Shown: positions 1 through 6,155 of the stretch, piece after piece
How positions within the stretch are numbered: the stretch's first letter is position 1
Layout: each line of letters starts with the position of its first letter
Origin: Polaromonas sp.
GTDB lineage: Bacteria; Pseudomonadota; Gammaproteobacteria; Burkholderiales; Burkholderiaceae_C
Assembly (NCBI GenBank): GCA_014376885.1
Contig: JACMQR010000301.1
Span: 1-7,238 of the forward strand
Length of the DNA stretch: 7,238 nt
Reading direction: 5' to 3'
Notes under the pieces: model-generated
What the model was told of the DNA's origin: nothing
Databases searched by the model: none
Seen by the model: the letters and a program-made list of their open reading frames with translations, nothing else
Translations under genes and position numbers: made by a program

Positions 1-192
1 ACCCGCCACACCGCCGCCCACCACCAGCACCCGCGTGCGGTGGCTTGTGCGGGGTGAGCGCTGGAGCAGCGGCGCACGCAGCAAGTGGCCACGTTCAAGC
101 GCAGCACCCACGAAGCCACCCGAAATGTCAGGGTGGGGGCGGCAAGCGGCCAGCGCCAGGGCCGAGGCTGCAAGAAAGCGGCGCCGTTTCAT
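1..192 (-). CDS. N-terminus of a Tat-exported lipoprotein, probable FAD/NAD-dependent oxidoreductase (runs off left edge)
   Basis: Reading the minus strand from the ATG at 192-190 gives 64 open codons to the window edge, so only the N-terminus is present. Residues 2-7 (KRRRFL) fit the twin-arginine pattern RR-x-FL. A hydrophobic Ala/Leu stretch follows and ends in LAAC, a lipobox with Cys17, so the protein is probably folded in the cytoplasm, exported by Tat and lipidated. Residues 54-64 (RVLVVGGGVAG) are a first beta strand plus GxGxxG turn typical of FAD- or NAD(P)-binding Rossmann folds. From the family this suggests a flavin oxidoreductase of the amine-oxidase type; the substrate cannot be told from what is visible. 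No Shine-Dalgarno sequence is evident before the ATG, and a GC-rich repeat begins about 10 nt upstream of it. The signal peptide and nucleotide motif argue strongly for a real gene; the enzyme class is an inference. Confidence 0.72.
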   Translation of the reverse strand, partial: MKRRRFLAASALALAACRPHPDISGGFVGAALERGHLLRAPLLQRSPRTSHRTRVLVVGGGVAG

Positions 193-202
193 ACGCGCAC
201 CA

Positions 203-260
203 CAGGCGCAGAGGCCCCCTTTGGTTCGGAGAAGCTATAAGCGGCAAATGGGTGTGGGCG
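203..260. repeat. Direct repeat, copy A (degenerate GC-rich intergenic element)
   Basis: The first 18 nt (caggcgcagaggccccct) match copy B at 308 in 17 of 18 positions. After a divergent 10-nt stretch both copies have gaagcta, at 231-237 here, exactly 105 nt before the same heptamer in copy B. The 3' part (gggtgtgggcg) only loosely resembles the gtgggggc end of copy B, so this copy looks decayed. I recall elements of this kind between genes in Comamonadaceae; that recollection is not tested here. Confidence 0.6.
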
Positions 261-284
261 TTCCCGTCCCTTCAAGCAGGGGCC

Positions 285-308
285 GCGGGACTGGCTTCGC
301 CAGACCGC
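285..308. other. GC-rich hairpin between the two repeat copies
   Basis: The stem ctggc/gccag (291-295 and 299-303) encloses a 3-nt ttc loop and extends outward, past small internal bulges, with gcgg/ccgc (285-288 and 305-308). No T-run follows on either strand, so it does not look like a classical intrinsic terminator. It may be part of the same intergenic element family or a structured transcript end. Confidence 0.5.
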
Positions 309-366
309 AGGCGCAGCGGCCCCCTCGGGGAGCAGGAAGCTACACGAAGTGAGCGACCGTGGGGGC
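308..366. repeat. Direct repeat, copy B (GC-rich element with gccccc/gggggc inverted ends)
   Basis: This is the better preserved copy. It starts caggcgcagcggccccct and ends gtgggggc, so gccccc (319-324) and gggggc (361-366) can pair as inverted ends around a roughly 36-nt interior. Its right end coincides with the point where recognisable GT9 coding sequence begins. It also supplies the GTG at 349 that is the only start-like codon for the GT9 fragment. Its 105-bp offset to copy A makes the pair a possible substrate for recombination or slippage. Confidence 0.65.
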
Positions 367-702
367 AATATCGTCGACCTGACCGGCTACACCCGCTCGA
401 TTTCCGAGCTGCTGGCGCTGTTCCATGTGGCGCGCCTGCTGATCACCAACGACGGCGGCCCCGGCCAGTTTGCCGCGCTGACGCCGATCTGGACGCTGAT
501 GCTGTTCGGCCCGGAAACGCCCGCCCTGTACGCGCCGCTGACGCCCAGGTGCCATTCGTTCTACAGCCAGTGGCCATGCTCGCCCTGCCTCACCGCCTAC
601 AACCACCGCACCTCGTACTGTGACGGCGACAACCAGTGCCTCAAGGTGATCGCGCCCGGCGCCGTGCTGGCCAAGGCGCGCGAATGCCTGGCGGCCGCCT
701 GA
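349..702 (+). pseudogene. C-terminal fragment of a GT9-family (ADP-heptose:LPS heptosyltransferase-like) glycosyltransferase
   Basis: The frame encodes about 117 residues with the GT9 C-terminal signature: LLITNDGGPGQFAAL (residues 30-44) followed by LMLFGPETPALYAPL. This corresponds to the family's D-G-GP-h-AA...LFGPT segment that binds the nucleotide-sugar donor. Full GT9 enzymes have about 320-400 residues, so roughly the first two thirds, including the acceptor-binding domain, are missing. Codons upstream of the GNIVDLTG segment belong to repeat copy B, and the frame is open back to a stop at 238-240 without any ATG. Only GTG349 could start translation. A Cys pattern C-x2-C-x10-C-x5-C near the C-terminus is intact, and the reading frame is clean to the TGA at 700-702. 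This suggests a recent truncation, or a selected remnant. The gtrA-like gene begins 13 nt downstream, so the intact gene was probably the first member of that operon. A protein from this fragment is unlikely to be an active transferase. Confidence 0.8.
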
Positions 703-715
703 ACACCCACGCTCT

Positions 716-1201
716 ATGTCACGCCTGAGAACCTTTGCCGAAACGCTGGTCCGCCTGCTGCCGCCGCGCTTTCAGCAGATGCTACGCTGGCGCTTCATCA
801 AGTTCGGCATGGTTGGCGGGAGCGGCACGGTGATCAACATCGCTGTGCTCTACCTGGCGCAGGAGCATGTGCTGCACGGCATTGCCGACTTTCACCAGCG
901 GCTGAATTACTCGATCGCGCTGGCCATCACAGTCGCCACCATCAGCAACTTTTACTGGAACCGGCGCCTGACCTGGCGTGACCGCACGCGCAGCGCGCCC
1001 CAGCCGGCGCTGCGGCTGTTCGCCAAGTATGTGATGGCTGCCGCGCTGTCGATCATTTTGCAGTCGCTGCTGACCAAGTGGCTGGCGCTGTATTTGCACT
1101 ACCTGGTGGCCAATGTGATCGCCATCGCGCTGTCCAGCGTGGTCAACTTTGTCGCCAATGACAGGCTGACCTTTCGCCGGCATCGCAAGGCCACACATTA
1201 A
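716..1201 (+). CDS. GtrA-family membrane protein (putative polyprenyl-phosphate-sugar flippase)
   Basis: The 161-residue product matches the GtrA family (PF04138) in length and pattern. Four hydrophobic segments lie at about residues 30-53, 62-86, 100-126 and 128-150. The family repeats are visible: FGMVGGSGTVIN in the first segment, SNFYWNRRLTW after the second, and VVNFVANDRLTF at the end of the fourth. GtrA proteins sit in the inner membrane and are thought to flip or present undecaprenyl-phosphate-linked sugars to a periplasmic glycosyltransferase. The gene just downstream encodes such a transferase, 6 nt after this stop, which supports that role. I keep ATG716 because it gives a basic N-terminal extension seen in many members. 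ATG779 (MLRWRFIKF) is an alternative, and neither has a clear Shine-Dalgarno sequence, so translation may be coupled to the GT9 fragment upstream. Family assignment is secure; the sugar carried is unknown. Confidence 0.9.
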   Translation: MSRLRTFAETLVRLLPPRFQQMLRWRFIKFGMVGGSGTVINIAVLYLAQEHVLHGIADFHQRLNYSIALAITVATISNFYWNRRLTWRDRTRSAPQPALRLFAKYVMAAALSIILQSLLTKWLALYLHYLVANVIAIALSSVVNFVANDRLTFRRHRKATH

Positions 1202-1207
1202 TTTTTG

Positions 1208-3001
1208 ATGCCCATGACAAGCTTGGATGCCACCCCGCCACCCGCCGGCCGCTCCTTCCACCGGGTCTGGATCGGCCTGGCGCTGCTGGTGGCGCTGGCC
1301 TACCTGTTCGGCCTGGGCGGCGACCATATTCCGCGCAATGGCGACGAGCTGGTGTATGCGAACATCGCCCGCCTGACTGCAGCCAGCGGCCACTGGCTGC
1401 CGCTGCAAAGCGCCTGGGAGGCGATGCGCAACACCAAGCCGCCGCTGCTGTTCTGGCAGGCGATGGTGGCCGGCGGCTGGGGCGACCACTGGACGCTGCT
1501 GCGCCTGCGCCTGCCCAGCGTCGCCTACACCTGGGGCATCACGCTGATGGTGGCGCTGCTGACCTGGAAGACGGTGCGCCATGCCGAAGCCACGCCCGAT
1601 GCCGCCAGCGCCGCGCAGCAAAGCCGCCACGCCATGACCATGGGCGCCATCGCCGCGCTGGTCTACCTGTCGTTCTTCACCACCTACCGCTACGGCCGGC
1701 CCTTCCTGACCAGCGCGCCCGAGACCTTCTGGCTGTTCGGCGTGTTCTTCGCCCTGGCCTGGTCGCCCGCCCGTCTGCTGGCCTCCAACTGGAAGTTCCC
1801 GTTGCTCGCCGGCGTGGCCGTGGGCATCGGCTGCCTGTACAAGTCCTTCGTGATGGTGGTGCCGGTCGGCTTTGCGCTGGCGCTGTGCTACCAGGCGGTG
1901 GTCGCGCAGGCGGCACCGTGGCGGATTTTGCGGCCCGGCATCGTCCAGGACGGCCTCAAGGTCGCGCTGGTCTGCGCCCTGGGCCTGGGCATTTTCGGCC
2001 TGTGGTTTGCCCTGGACCCGCAGCCGGGCGAGGTCTGGCGCGAGTTTGTCGTCGGCGAAAACGCCGGCAAGCTGAACTCGTCAAAAGGCTACTTCAAGGC
2101 TGCCTTCAGCGGCGGCAGCAGCATCCTGACGATTTTGACCGGCTACTTTTCCAATGCGCTGTTTTTGCTGCCGCTGGCGGTGGGCTGCTTTGTCGCCGCC
2201 TGGCGCAGCTACCGGCAGCGTAAAGGCTCGGCGCAAGCCCTCAGCCCGGCCGAAAAAATCATGTGGCTCTGGCTGCTGGCGCTGGCGCTGGTGTTCATGC
2301 TGCCGACGCAGCGCTCGACGCGCTACCTGATTCCGGCCATGCCGGCGCTGGCCGTGGTCATGGCGCTGTACTGGCAGCGCATCGGCCGGCTCTGGTTCAG
2401 CCTCACGCTGTTGGTCTGCATGACCGGCCTGCTGGCCATGGGCCTGATCGGCTATGGCGCGGTGCGCGCCACGCAAAACCCGTGGGTTTTGTCGCCGCTG
2501 TTCTGGCTGTTCGTGGCCAGCGCGGCGCTGGCCTGCCTGGCCGGCGTCGTTAAAAAGTCATGGACCCGGCCGCTTGCGGCGCTGGCGGGTTTTGCAGTGT
2601 TGTTCGCGCTGGCCTGGGTGACGAATCCGTTCAACGGCGAGCTGGGCCGCTTCAAGCCCGAAACCCATGCGCTGCTCAAGGGCCAGACGGTGCAGGTGCC
2701 GAGCAACTTCAACGGCCATTTCGAGCGCTACGAATTCATCATTCCGGGCGCGAAGATCAAAGACTACTTTGCCGCCCAGCCGGTCGATTTCGCCGATGTC
2801 GAGGGCCTTCTCGAAACCAGCCGCTACGCGCTGGTGCAGCGGCGCGTCGGCCAGGCGCCCTGCGCGCGCTGCCGGATCATCGACGAGCGCTGGGATTTAC
2901 GCTCGCGCCAGGATGAAAACGACGGCTTCATGGCCGCCTTGAAGACGCCCGAAACCTACTGGTACGCCAAGGAATACCTGGTCGAGCCGCTGGTGCCCTG
3001 A
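1208..3001 (+). CDS. ArnT/GT39-like integral membrane glycosyltransferase using a polyprenyl-phosphate sugar donor
   Basis: The protein has 597 residues from ATG1208; a TTG at 1205 or ATG1214 are alternative starts. One membrane segment at about residues 20-37 precedes a periplasmic loop with the family hallmark: GDE at 45-47, YANIAR, then NTKPPLLFW at 75-83. This matches the ArnT/PMT (GT83/GT39) layout, in which the acidic residue after the first helix is catalytic. About ten further hydrophobic segments follow, with RSTRYLIPAMPAL around residues 365-380 resembling the conserved RYxxP region. The last 120 or so residues are soluble and probably periplasmic, with a CARC motif. It likely transfers a sugar from undecaprenyl phosphate to LPS core, lipid A or another envelope acceptor. 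The coupling to the GtrA-like gene (6 nt) supports a lipid-carrier donor. It should not be called arnT: length and fold agree, but neighbours of the aminoarabinose pathway are absent from the window. Confidence 0.87.
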   Translation: MPMTSLDATPPPAGRSFHRVWIGLALLVALAYLFGLGGDHIPRNGDELVYANIARLTAASGHWLPLQSAWEAMRNTKPPLLFWQAMVAGGWGDHWTLLRLRLPSVAYTWGITLMVALLTWKTVRHAEATPDAASAAQQSRHAMTMGAIAALVYLSFFTTYRYGRPFLTSAPETFWLFGVFFALAWSPARLLASNWKFPLLAGVAVGIGCLYKSFVMVVPVGFALALCYQAVVAQAAPWRILRPGIVQDGLKVALVCALGLGIFGLWFALDPQPGEVWREFVVGENAGKLNSSKGYFKAAFSGGSSILTILTGYFSNALFLLPLAVGCFVAAWRSYRQRKGSAQALSPAEKIMWLWLLALALVFMLPTQRSTRYLIPAMPALAVVMALYWQRIGRLWFSLTLLVCMTGLLAMGLIGYGAVRATQNPWVLSPLFWLFVASAALACLAGVVKKSWTRPLAALAGFAVLFALAWVTNPFNGELGRFKPETHALLKGQTVQVPSNFNGHFERYEFIIPGAKIKDYFAAQPVDFADVEGLLETSRYALVQRRVGQAPCARCRIIDERWDLRSRQDENDGFMAALKTPETYWYAKEYLVEPLVP

Positions 3002-3054
3002 GCCTGGGCTGCGCCACGCTGCTTCGATCACCGTTCAGACCCATCCCCGCCAAC

Positions 3055-3060
3055 AAGGAG
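3055..3060 (+). promoter_or_regulatory. Shine-Dalgarno sequence of the aldo/keto reductase gene
   Basis: AAGGAG lies 7 nt before ATG3068. It is the clearest ribosome-binding site on the plus strand here and fixes the start. It also suggests that this gene is translated independently of the glycosyltransferase group ending at 3001. The 66-nt gap between them shows no obvious terminator or promoter. Confidence 0.85.
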
Positions 3061-3067
3061 TCACGCC

Positions 3068-4069
3068 ATGCAGTACCGCCGCCTCGGAAAAAGCAACCTG
3101 AAGGTGTCCACCCTCTGCCTGGGCACGATGATGTTCGGCCGGCAGACCGCGTACGACGAAGCCGCGAACATCATGGCTTCGGCCAAAGCGCACGGCATCA
3201 ATTTCATCGACACCGCCGACGTCTACAACCACGGCCAGTCCGAGCGCGATGTCGGCCGGTGGCTCCAGGGGCAGCGCGACCACTGGGTTCTGGCCAGCAA
3301 GCTGGGTAATCCGGTCGACGATGCGCCGAACCACAGCCACTACTCGCGCCGCTGGCTGGTCCAGCAAACCGACGCCATTTTGGCGCGGTTGCAAACCGAC
3401 TACCTCGACATCCTTTACCTGCACCGCGACTACCACGAGGAAAACCTGGACGAGGCAGTGCGCGCGCTGGGCGACCTGATCCGGGCCGGCAAGATCCGCA
3501 GCTTTGGCCTGTCGAACTTTCGCGGCTGGCGCATTGCCGAGGTGGTGCGGCTGTGCGAGCAGGCCGGCGTGCCGCCGCCCGCCGTCTGCCAGCCCTACTA
3601 CAACCTGCTCAACCGCGGGCCGGAAGTAGAAATTTTGCCGGCCTGCGGCCACTACGGCCTGGGCGTGGTGCCCTACAGCCCGCTGGCGCGCGGCGTGCTG
3701 ACCGGCAAGTACCCGCCCGGCCAGCCGCCGGCCGAGGGCACGCGCGCCGGCAGCGGCGACAAGCGCATCCTGGAGACCGAGTTCCGCGAGGAGTCCTTGG
3801 TGATTGCCCAGAGAATCAAGGCGCGCTGCGAAGCCAAAGGCTGGGTGCCCGGCCAGTTCGCCGCCGCCTGGGTGCTGGCCAATCCGCTGGTCAGCGCGGT
3901 CATCCTAGGCCCGCGCGCACTGTCACACCTTGAAGATGTCTATGGCGCGCTGGACCTGGCGCTGGACAAGGAAGACGAAGCCTTCGTCAACAGCCTCGTG
4001 GAGCCCGGCCATGCGTCAACGCCTGGCTACAACGACCCGGGCTACCCGTTTTTCGGCCGGCCCGTCTGA
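3068..4069 (+). CDS. Aldo/keto reductase, NADPH-dependent
   Basis: The 333-residue protein has the full length of the aldo/keto reductase superfamily (a TIM barrel of about 320-350 residues). It opens with MQYRRLGKSNLKVSTLCLGT, the usual first strand. The catalytic tetrad is complete: Asp48 and Tyr53 in FIDTADVY, Lys78 in LASKLG and His119 in LYLHRD. SFGLSNF, around residues 144-150, and PYSPLARGVLTGKY, near 202-215, are further family blocks. ILGPRALSHLEDVYGAL towards the C-terminus corresponds to the segment that contacts the 2'-phosphate of NADPH. It resembles the YajO/Tas/IolS-like group, which reduces aldehydes and ketones in the cytoplasm; the natural substrate cannot be inferred. It follows the glycosyltransferase in the same direction but has its own strong ribosome-binding site, so a functional link to glycan synthesis is not shown. 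Its 3' end converges with the transporter-acyltransferase gene. Confidence 0.95.
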   Translation: MQYRRLGKSNLKVSTLCLGTMMFGRQTAYDEAANIMASAKAHGINFIDTADVYNHGQSERDVGRWLQGQRDHWVLASKLGNPVDDAPNHSHYSRRWLVQQTDAILARLQTDYLDILYLHRDYHEENLDEAVRALGDLIRAGKIRSFGLSNFRGWRIAEVVRLCEQAGVPPPAVCQPYYNLLNRGPEVEILPACGHYGLGVVPYSPLARGVLTGKYPPGQPPAEGTRAGSGDKRILETEFREESLVIAQRIKARCEAKGWVPGQFAAAWVLANPLVSAVILGPRALSHLEDVYGALDLALDKEDEAFVNSLVEPGHASTPGYNDPGYPFFGRPV

Positions 4070-4098
4070 GGAAACCCACCCGGGCCAGACACCGCACC

Positions 4099-4115
4099 GC
4101 TATAAAATAAATAGC
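4099..4115. repeat. Short AT-rich inverted repeat between convergent genes
   Basis: gctat (4099-4103) and atagc (4111-4115) form a 5-bp stem around an AT-only 7-nt loop, inside otherwise GC-rich DNA. It lies in the 53-nt gap between the convergent stop codons at 4069 and 4123. I recall similar gctat/atagc elements in intergenic regions of Comamonadaceae. The stem is short and no T-run follows on either strand, so a terminator role is possible but weakly supported. Confidence 0.5.
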
Positions 4116-4122
4116 AAAAGAC

Positions 4123-6042
4123 TCAAGCCTTCAAAAGCGCTGCCACCCGTGCCCGCAGCACATCCGGCGCAGCATCCGCAGCCGCCAGCGGCGCGCCGAC
4201 AGTCAGGCAGACCCGACTGAACAAAGACCCCCACAGATTGGTCAGCGCCATGGGCACCACCGGCACCTGCAGGCCGTCCCGCCTTGCGTTGTCGAGGATT
4301 TTCATGATGCCGCCCTTGAACGGCTGGAGCTGGCCGTCGCGGGGAGGGATGCCGCCCTCGGGAAAGATCGCCAGCAGGTCGCCATTGCGCAGCACCTGGG
4401 CGGCGGCTTCAAGCGCTGCCTCGTAGGCCGCCGGGTCTTCGGCGCGCGGCGCCACCGGAATCGCTTGGGCCAGCCGAAGCAGCCCGCCGAGCACCGGCAC
4501 TTTCAAAATCCGCTGGTCCAGCAGGCAGTAGATCGGCCGCGGGCTGGCGGCCATCAAGAGCAGCGGGTCGATGAAGCTGACGTGGTTGCAGATCAGCACT
4601 GCTGGTCCCTTGGCCGCAATGTGCTCGTCGCCCATGACCCGGAAGCGGTAGATGCAGCGCGACAGCAGCAGCGCCGCGAAACGCAGCAAATACTCGGGCA
4701 CCCGCAGGAAGATGTAGAACGCCACCGCCGCATTGGCCAGGCCGGTGAACAAAAAAATCTGCGGAATGCTGAAGTTCGCCTTGAGCAGCGCGCCAGCCAG
4801 GATGGCGCTGACGATCATGAACAACGCATTCAAAATATTGTTGGCGGCGATGATGCGGGCGCGGTGCGTCGGCTGGCTGCGCAGCTGGATCAGCGCGTAC
4901 ATCGGCACGCTGTACAGGCCGGCGAACAGGCTGAGCAGCGCCAGGTCGGCCATCACCCGCCAGTGCGCCGGCTGGCCGATGAAGCGGCTCGCGCCCATCA
5001 GGCTTGAGGCCGGCAAGCCGCGCGCGGCAAAGTACAGGTCGATGGCGAACACGCTCATGCCAATCGCTCCTAGCGGCACCAGGCCGATCTCGACATGGCG
5101 GCGCGAGAGCACCTCGCACAGCAGCGAGCCGGTGGCAATGCCGATGGAAAAAACCACCAGCAGCAGCGACGCCACCTGCTCGTCGCCATGCAGCACCTCC
5201 TTGGCAAAGCTGGGGAACTGGCTCAAGAACACCGCGCCGAAAAACCACATCCAGCTGATGCCCAGCATCGAGCGGAAGACCACGCTGTTGCCGTGCGCCA
5301 GCCGGAGGTTGCGCCAGGTCTCTAGCACCGGGTTCCAGTTGATTTTCAAGCCTGGATCGGTCGCCGGCGCCGCCGGGATGAACTGCGCCACCAGGCGCCC
5401 GGCCAGCGCCAGCGCCACGCATGCCGCCGCCACAACCTTTGGCCCAGCGCCCGGCACCGCGACCAGCAGCCCGCCGGCAAGGTTGCCCAGCAAGATGGCG
5501 ACAAACGTGCCCATCTCGACCATGCCGTTGCCGCCGGTCAGCTCGCGCTCGGTGAGCGCCTGCGGCAAATATGCAAACTTGACCGGGCCGAACAGCGTTG
5601 AATGCAGCCCCATCAGGAAAGTGCAGGCCAGAAGCACCGGCACCTGAACATTCACATCGTCGCTGACAAAGCCCACGGCGGCGATTGCCATGATGCCGAT
5701 TTCAAGGTTCTTGACAATGCGGATGATGCGCGTTTTCTCGAACTTGTCGGTCAGCTGGCCGCTGGTCGCCGAAAACAGCAGGAACGGCAAGATGAACAGC
5801 GCCCCAATCACCAGCCCGGCCAGCGCCGGCGGCAGCCAGCCGATGCTGAGCTGGTAGGTCACCATCACGGTGAAGGCGAACTTGAACAGGTTGTCATTCG
5901 CCGCGCCCGAGAACTGGGTCCAGAAAAACGGCGCGAAGCGGCGCTGCCTGAGCAGGGCGAACTGGTTCGGGTGCTCGCTGGCGAGCGGCCGGGGCTCCAG
6001 CGCTGGTTTCAAGACATCCGGCGTGACGGGATCAATACGCAT
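4123..6042 (-). CDS. LplT-like lysophospholipid transporter fused to a PlsC-type 1-acylglycerol-3-phosphate acyltransferase
   Basis: The 639-residue protein has two domains. Residues about 30-450 form a major-facilitator transporter with about 12 membrane segments, including AANDNLFKFAF (47-57), a motif-A-like GQLTDKFEKTR (95-105) and FGPVKFAYLPQAL (151-163), all characteristic of LplT. Residues about 465-639 form an acyltransferase: NHVSFID (486-492) is the H-x4-D catalytic motif with His487 and Asp492, IFPEGG (559-564) is the substrate phosphate-binding block and VVPMAL (595-600) the last block. In E. coli, LplT flips lysophospholipids inward and Aas reacylates them; here the acyltransferase is fused to the transporter and the acyl-ACP synthetase half of Aas is absent. 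The likely role is lysophospholipid recycling at the inner membrane. The ATG at 6042-6040 is preceded by AGGAAG (minus strand, 6059-6054). Residues 1-29 are a soluble tail. Acyltransferase activity and donor (acyl-ACP or acyl-CoA) are inferred. Confidence 0.92.
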   Translation of the reverse strand: MRIDPVTPDVLKPALEPRPLASEHPNQFALLRQRRFAPFFWTQFSGAANDNLFKFAFTVMVTYQLSIGWLPPALAGLVIGALFILPFLLFSATSGQLTDKFEKTRIIRIVKNLEIGIMAIAAVGFVSDDVNVQVPVLLACTFLMGLHSTLFGPVKFAYLPQALTERELTGGNGMVEMGTFVAILLGNLAGGLLVAVPGAGPKVVAAACVALALAGRLVAQFIPAAPATDPGLKINWNPVLETWRNLRLAHGNSVVFRSMLGISWMWFFGAVFLSQFPSFAKEVLHGDEQVASLLLVVFSIGIATGSLLCEVLSRRHVEIGLVPLGAIGMSVFAIDLYFAARGLPASSLMGASRFIGQPAHWRVMADLALLSLFAGLYSVPMYALIQLRSQPTHRARIIAANNILNALFMIVSAILAGALLKANFSIPQIFLFTGLANAAVAFYIFLRVPEYLLRFAALLLSRCIYRFRVMGDEHIAAKGPAVLICNHVSFIDPLLLMAASPRPIYCLLDQRILKVPVLGGLLRLAQAIPVAPRAEDPAAYEAALEAAAQVLRNGDLLAIFPEGGIPPRDGQLQPFKGGIMKILDNARRDGLQVPVVPMALTNLWGSLFSRVCLTVGAPLAAADAAPDVLRARVAALLKA

Positions 6043-6053
6043 GTCCGGTGGCT

Positions 6054-6059
6054 CTTCCT
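6054..6059 (-). promoter_or_regulatory. Probable Shine-Dalgarno sequence of the transporter-acyltransferase fusion
   Basis: AGGAAG on the minus strand lies 11 nt before the ATG at 6042, slightly farther than ideal but the only purine-rich site there. The 113-nt gap back to the catalase-like gene contains the palindrome ggcgcgcgcc (6101-6110) and a weak ggac/gtcc inverted repeat (6133-6150). There is no clear terminator, so co-transcription from the catalase-like gene is possible. Confidence 0.55.
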
Positions 6060-6155
6060 GATTTTTTGGATTGGGAACATGCTAAGCAACCGACCAGAAC
6101 GGCGCGCGCCTCCGGCCTCATCGCGTTTCGAAGGACCGACCGGCGCGTCCTTGCC

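Noticed and set aside
45..623. A 192-codon open frame overlapping the repeats and the GT9 fragment
   Set aside because: It runs through the repeats and out of frame over sequence that clearly encodes GT9; its product is a low-complexity Ala/Arg/Pro shadow typical of GC-rich DNA.
1205..1207. TTG as start of the ArnT-like glycosyltransferase
   Set aside because: ATG follows immediately at 1208 and adds nothing different; no ribosome-binding site favours the TTG.
782..1630. A 282-codon antisense open frame over the GtrA-like and glycosyltransferase genes
   Set aside because: Gln/Arg/His-rich with no family pattern; it is the complement of two well-recognised membrane protein genes.
2265..2295. 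Repeated ctggcgctggcg units inside the ArnT-like gene
   Set aside because: They encode alternating Leu/Ala in a membrane helix and reflect codon preference, not a functional repeat.
4409..5422. A 337-codon frame on the same strand as the fusion gene but shifted
   Set aside because: It is fully contained in the fusion gene, which has clear LplT and PlsC motifs in its own frame; the shifted product is Gly/Ala/Arg low complexity.
4733..5647. A 304-codon antisense frame inside the transporter-acyltransferase gene
   Set aside because: Its composition is that of antisense to a membrane protein in high-GC DNA; no domain, signal or ribosome-binding site supports it.
6101..6150. ggcgcgcgcc palindrome and ggac/gtcc inverted repeat as a terminator after the catalase-like gene
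   Set aside because: Short stems and no T-run on the relevant strand; such palindromes are expected in GC-rich sequence.
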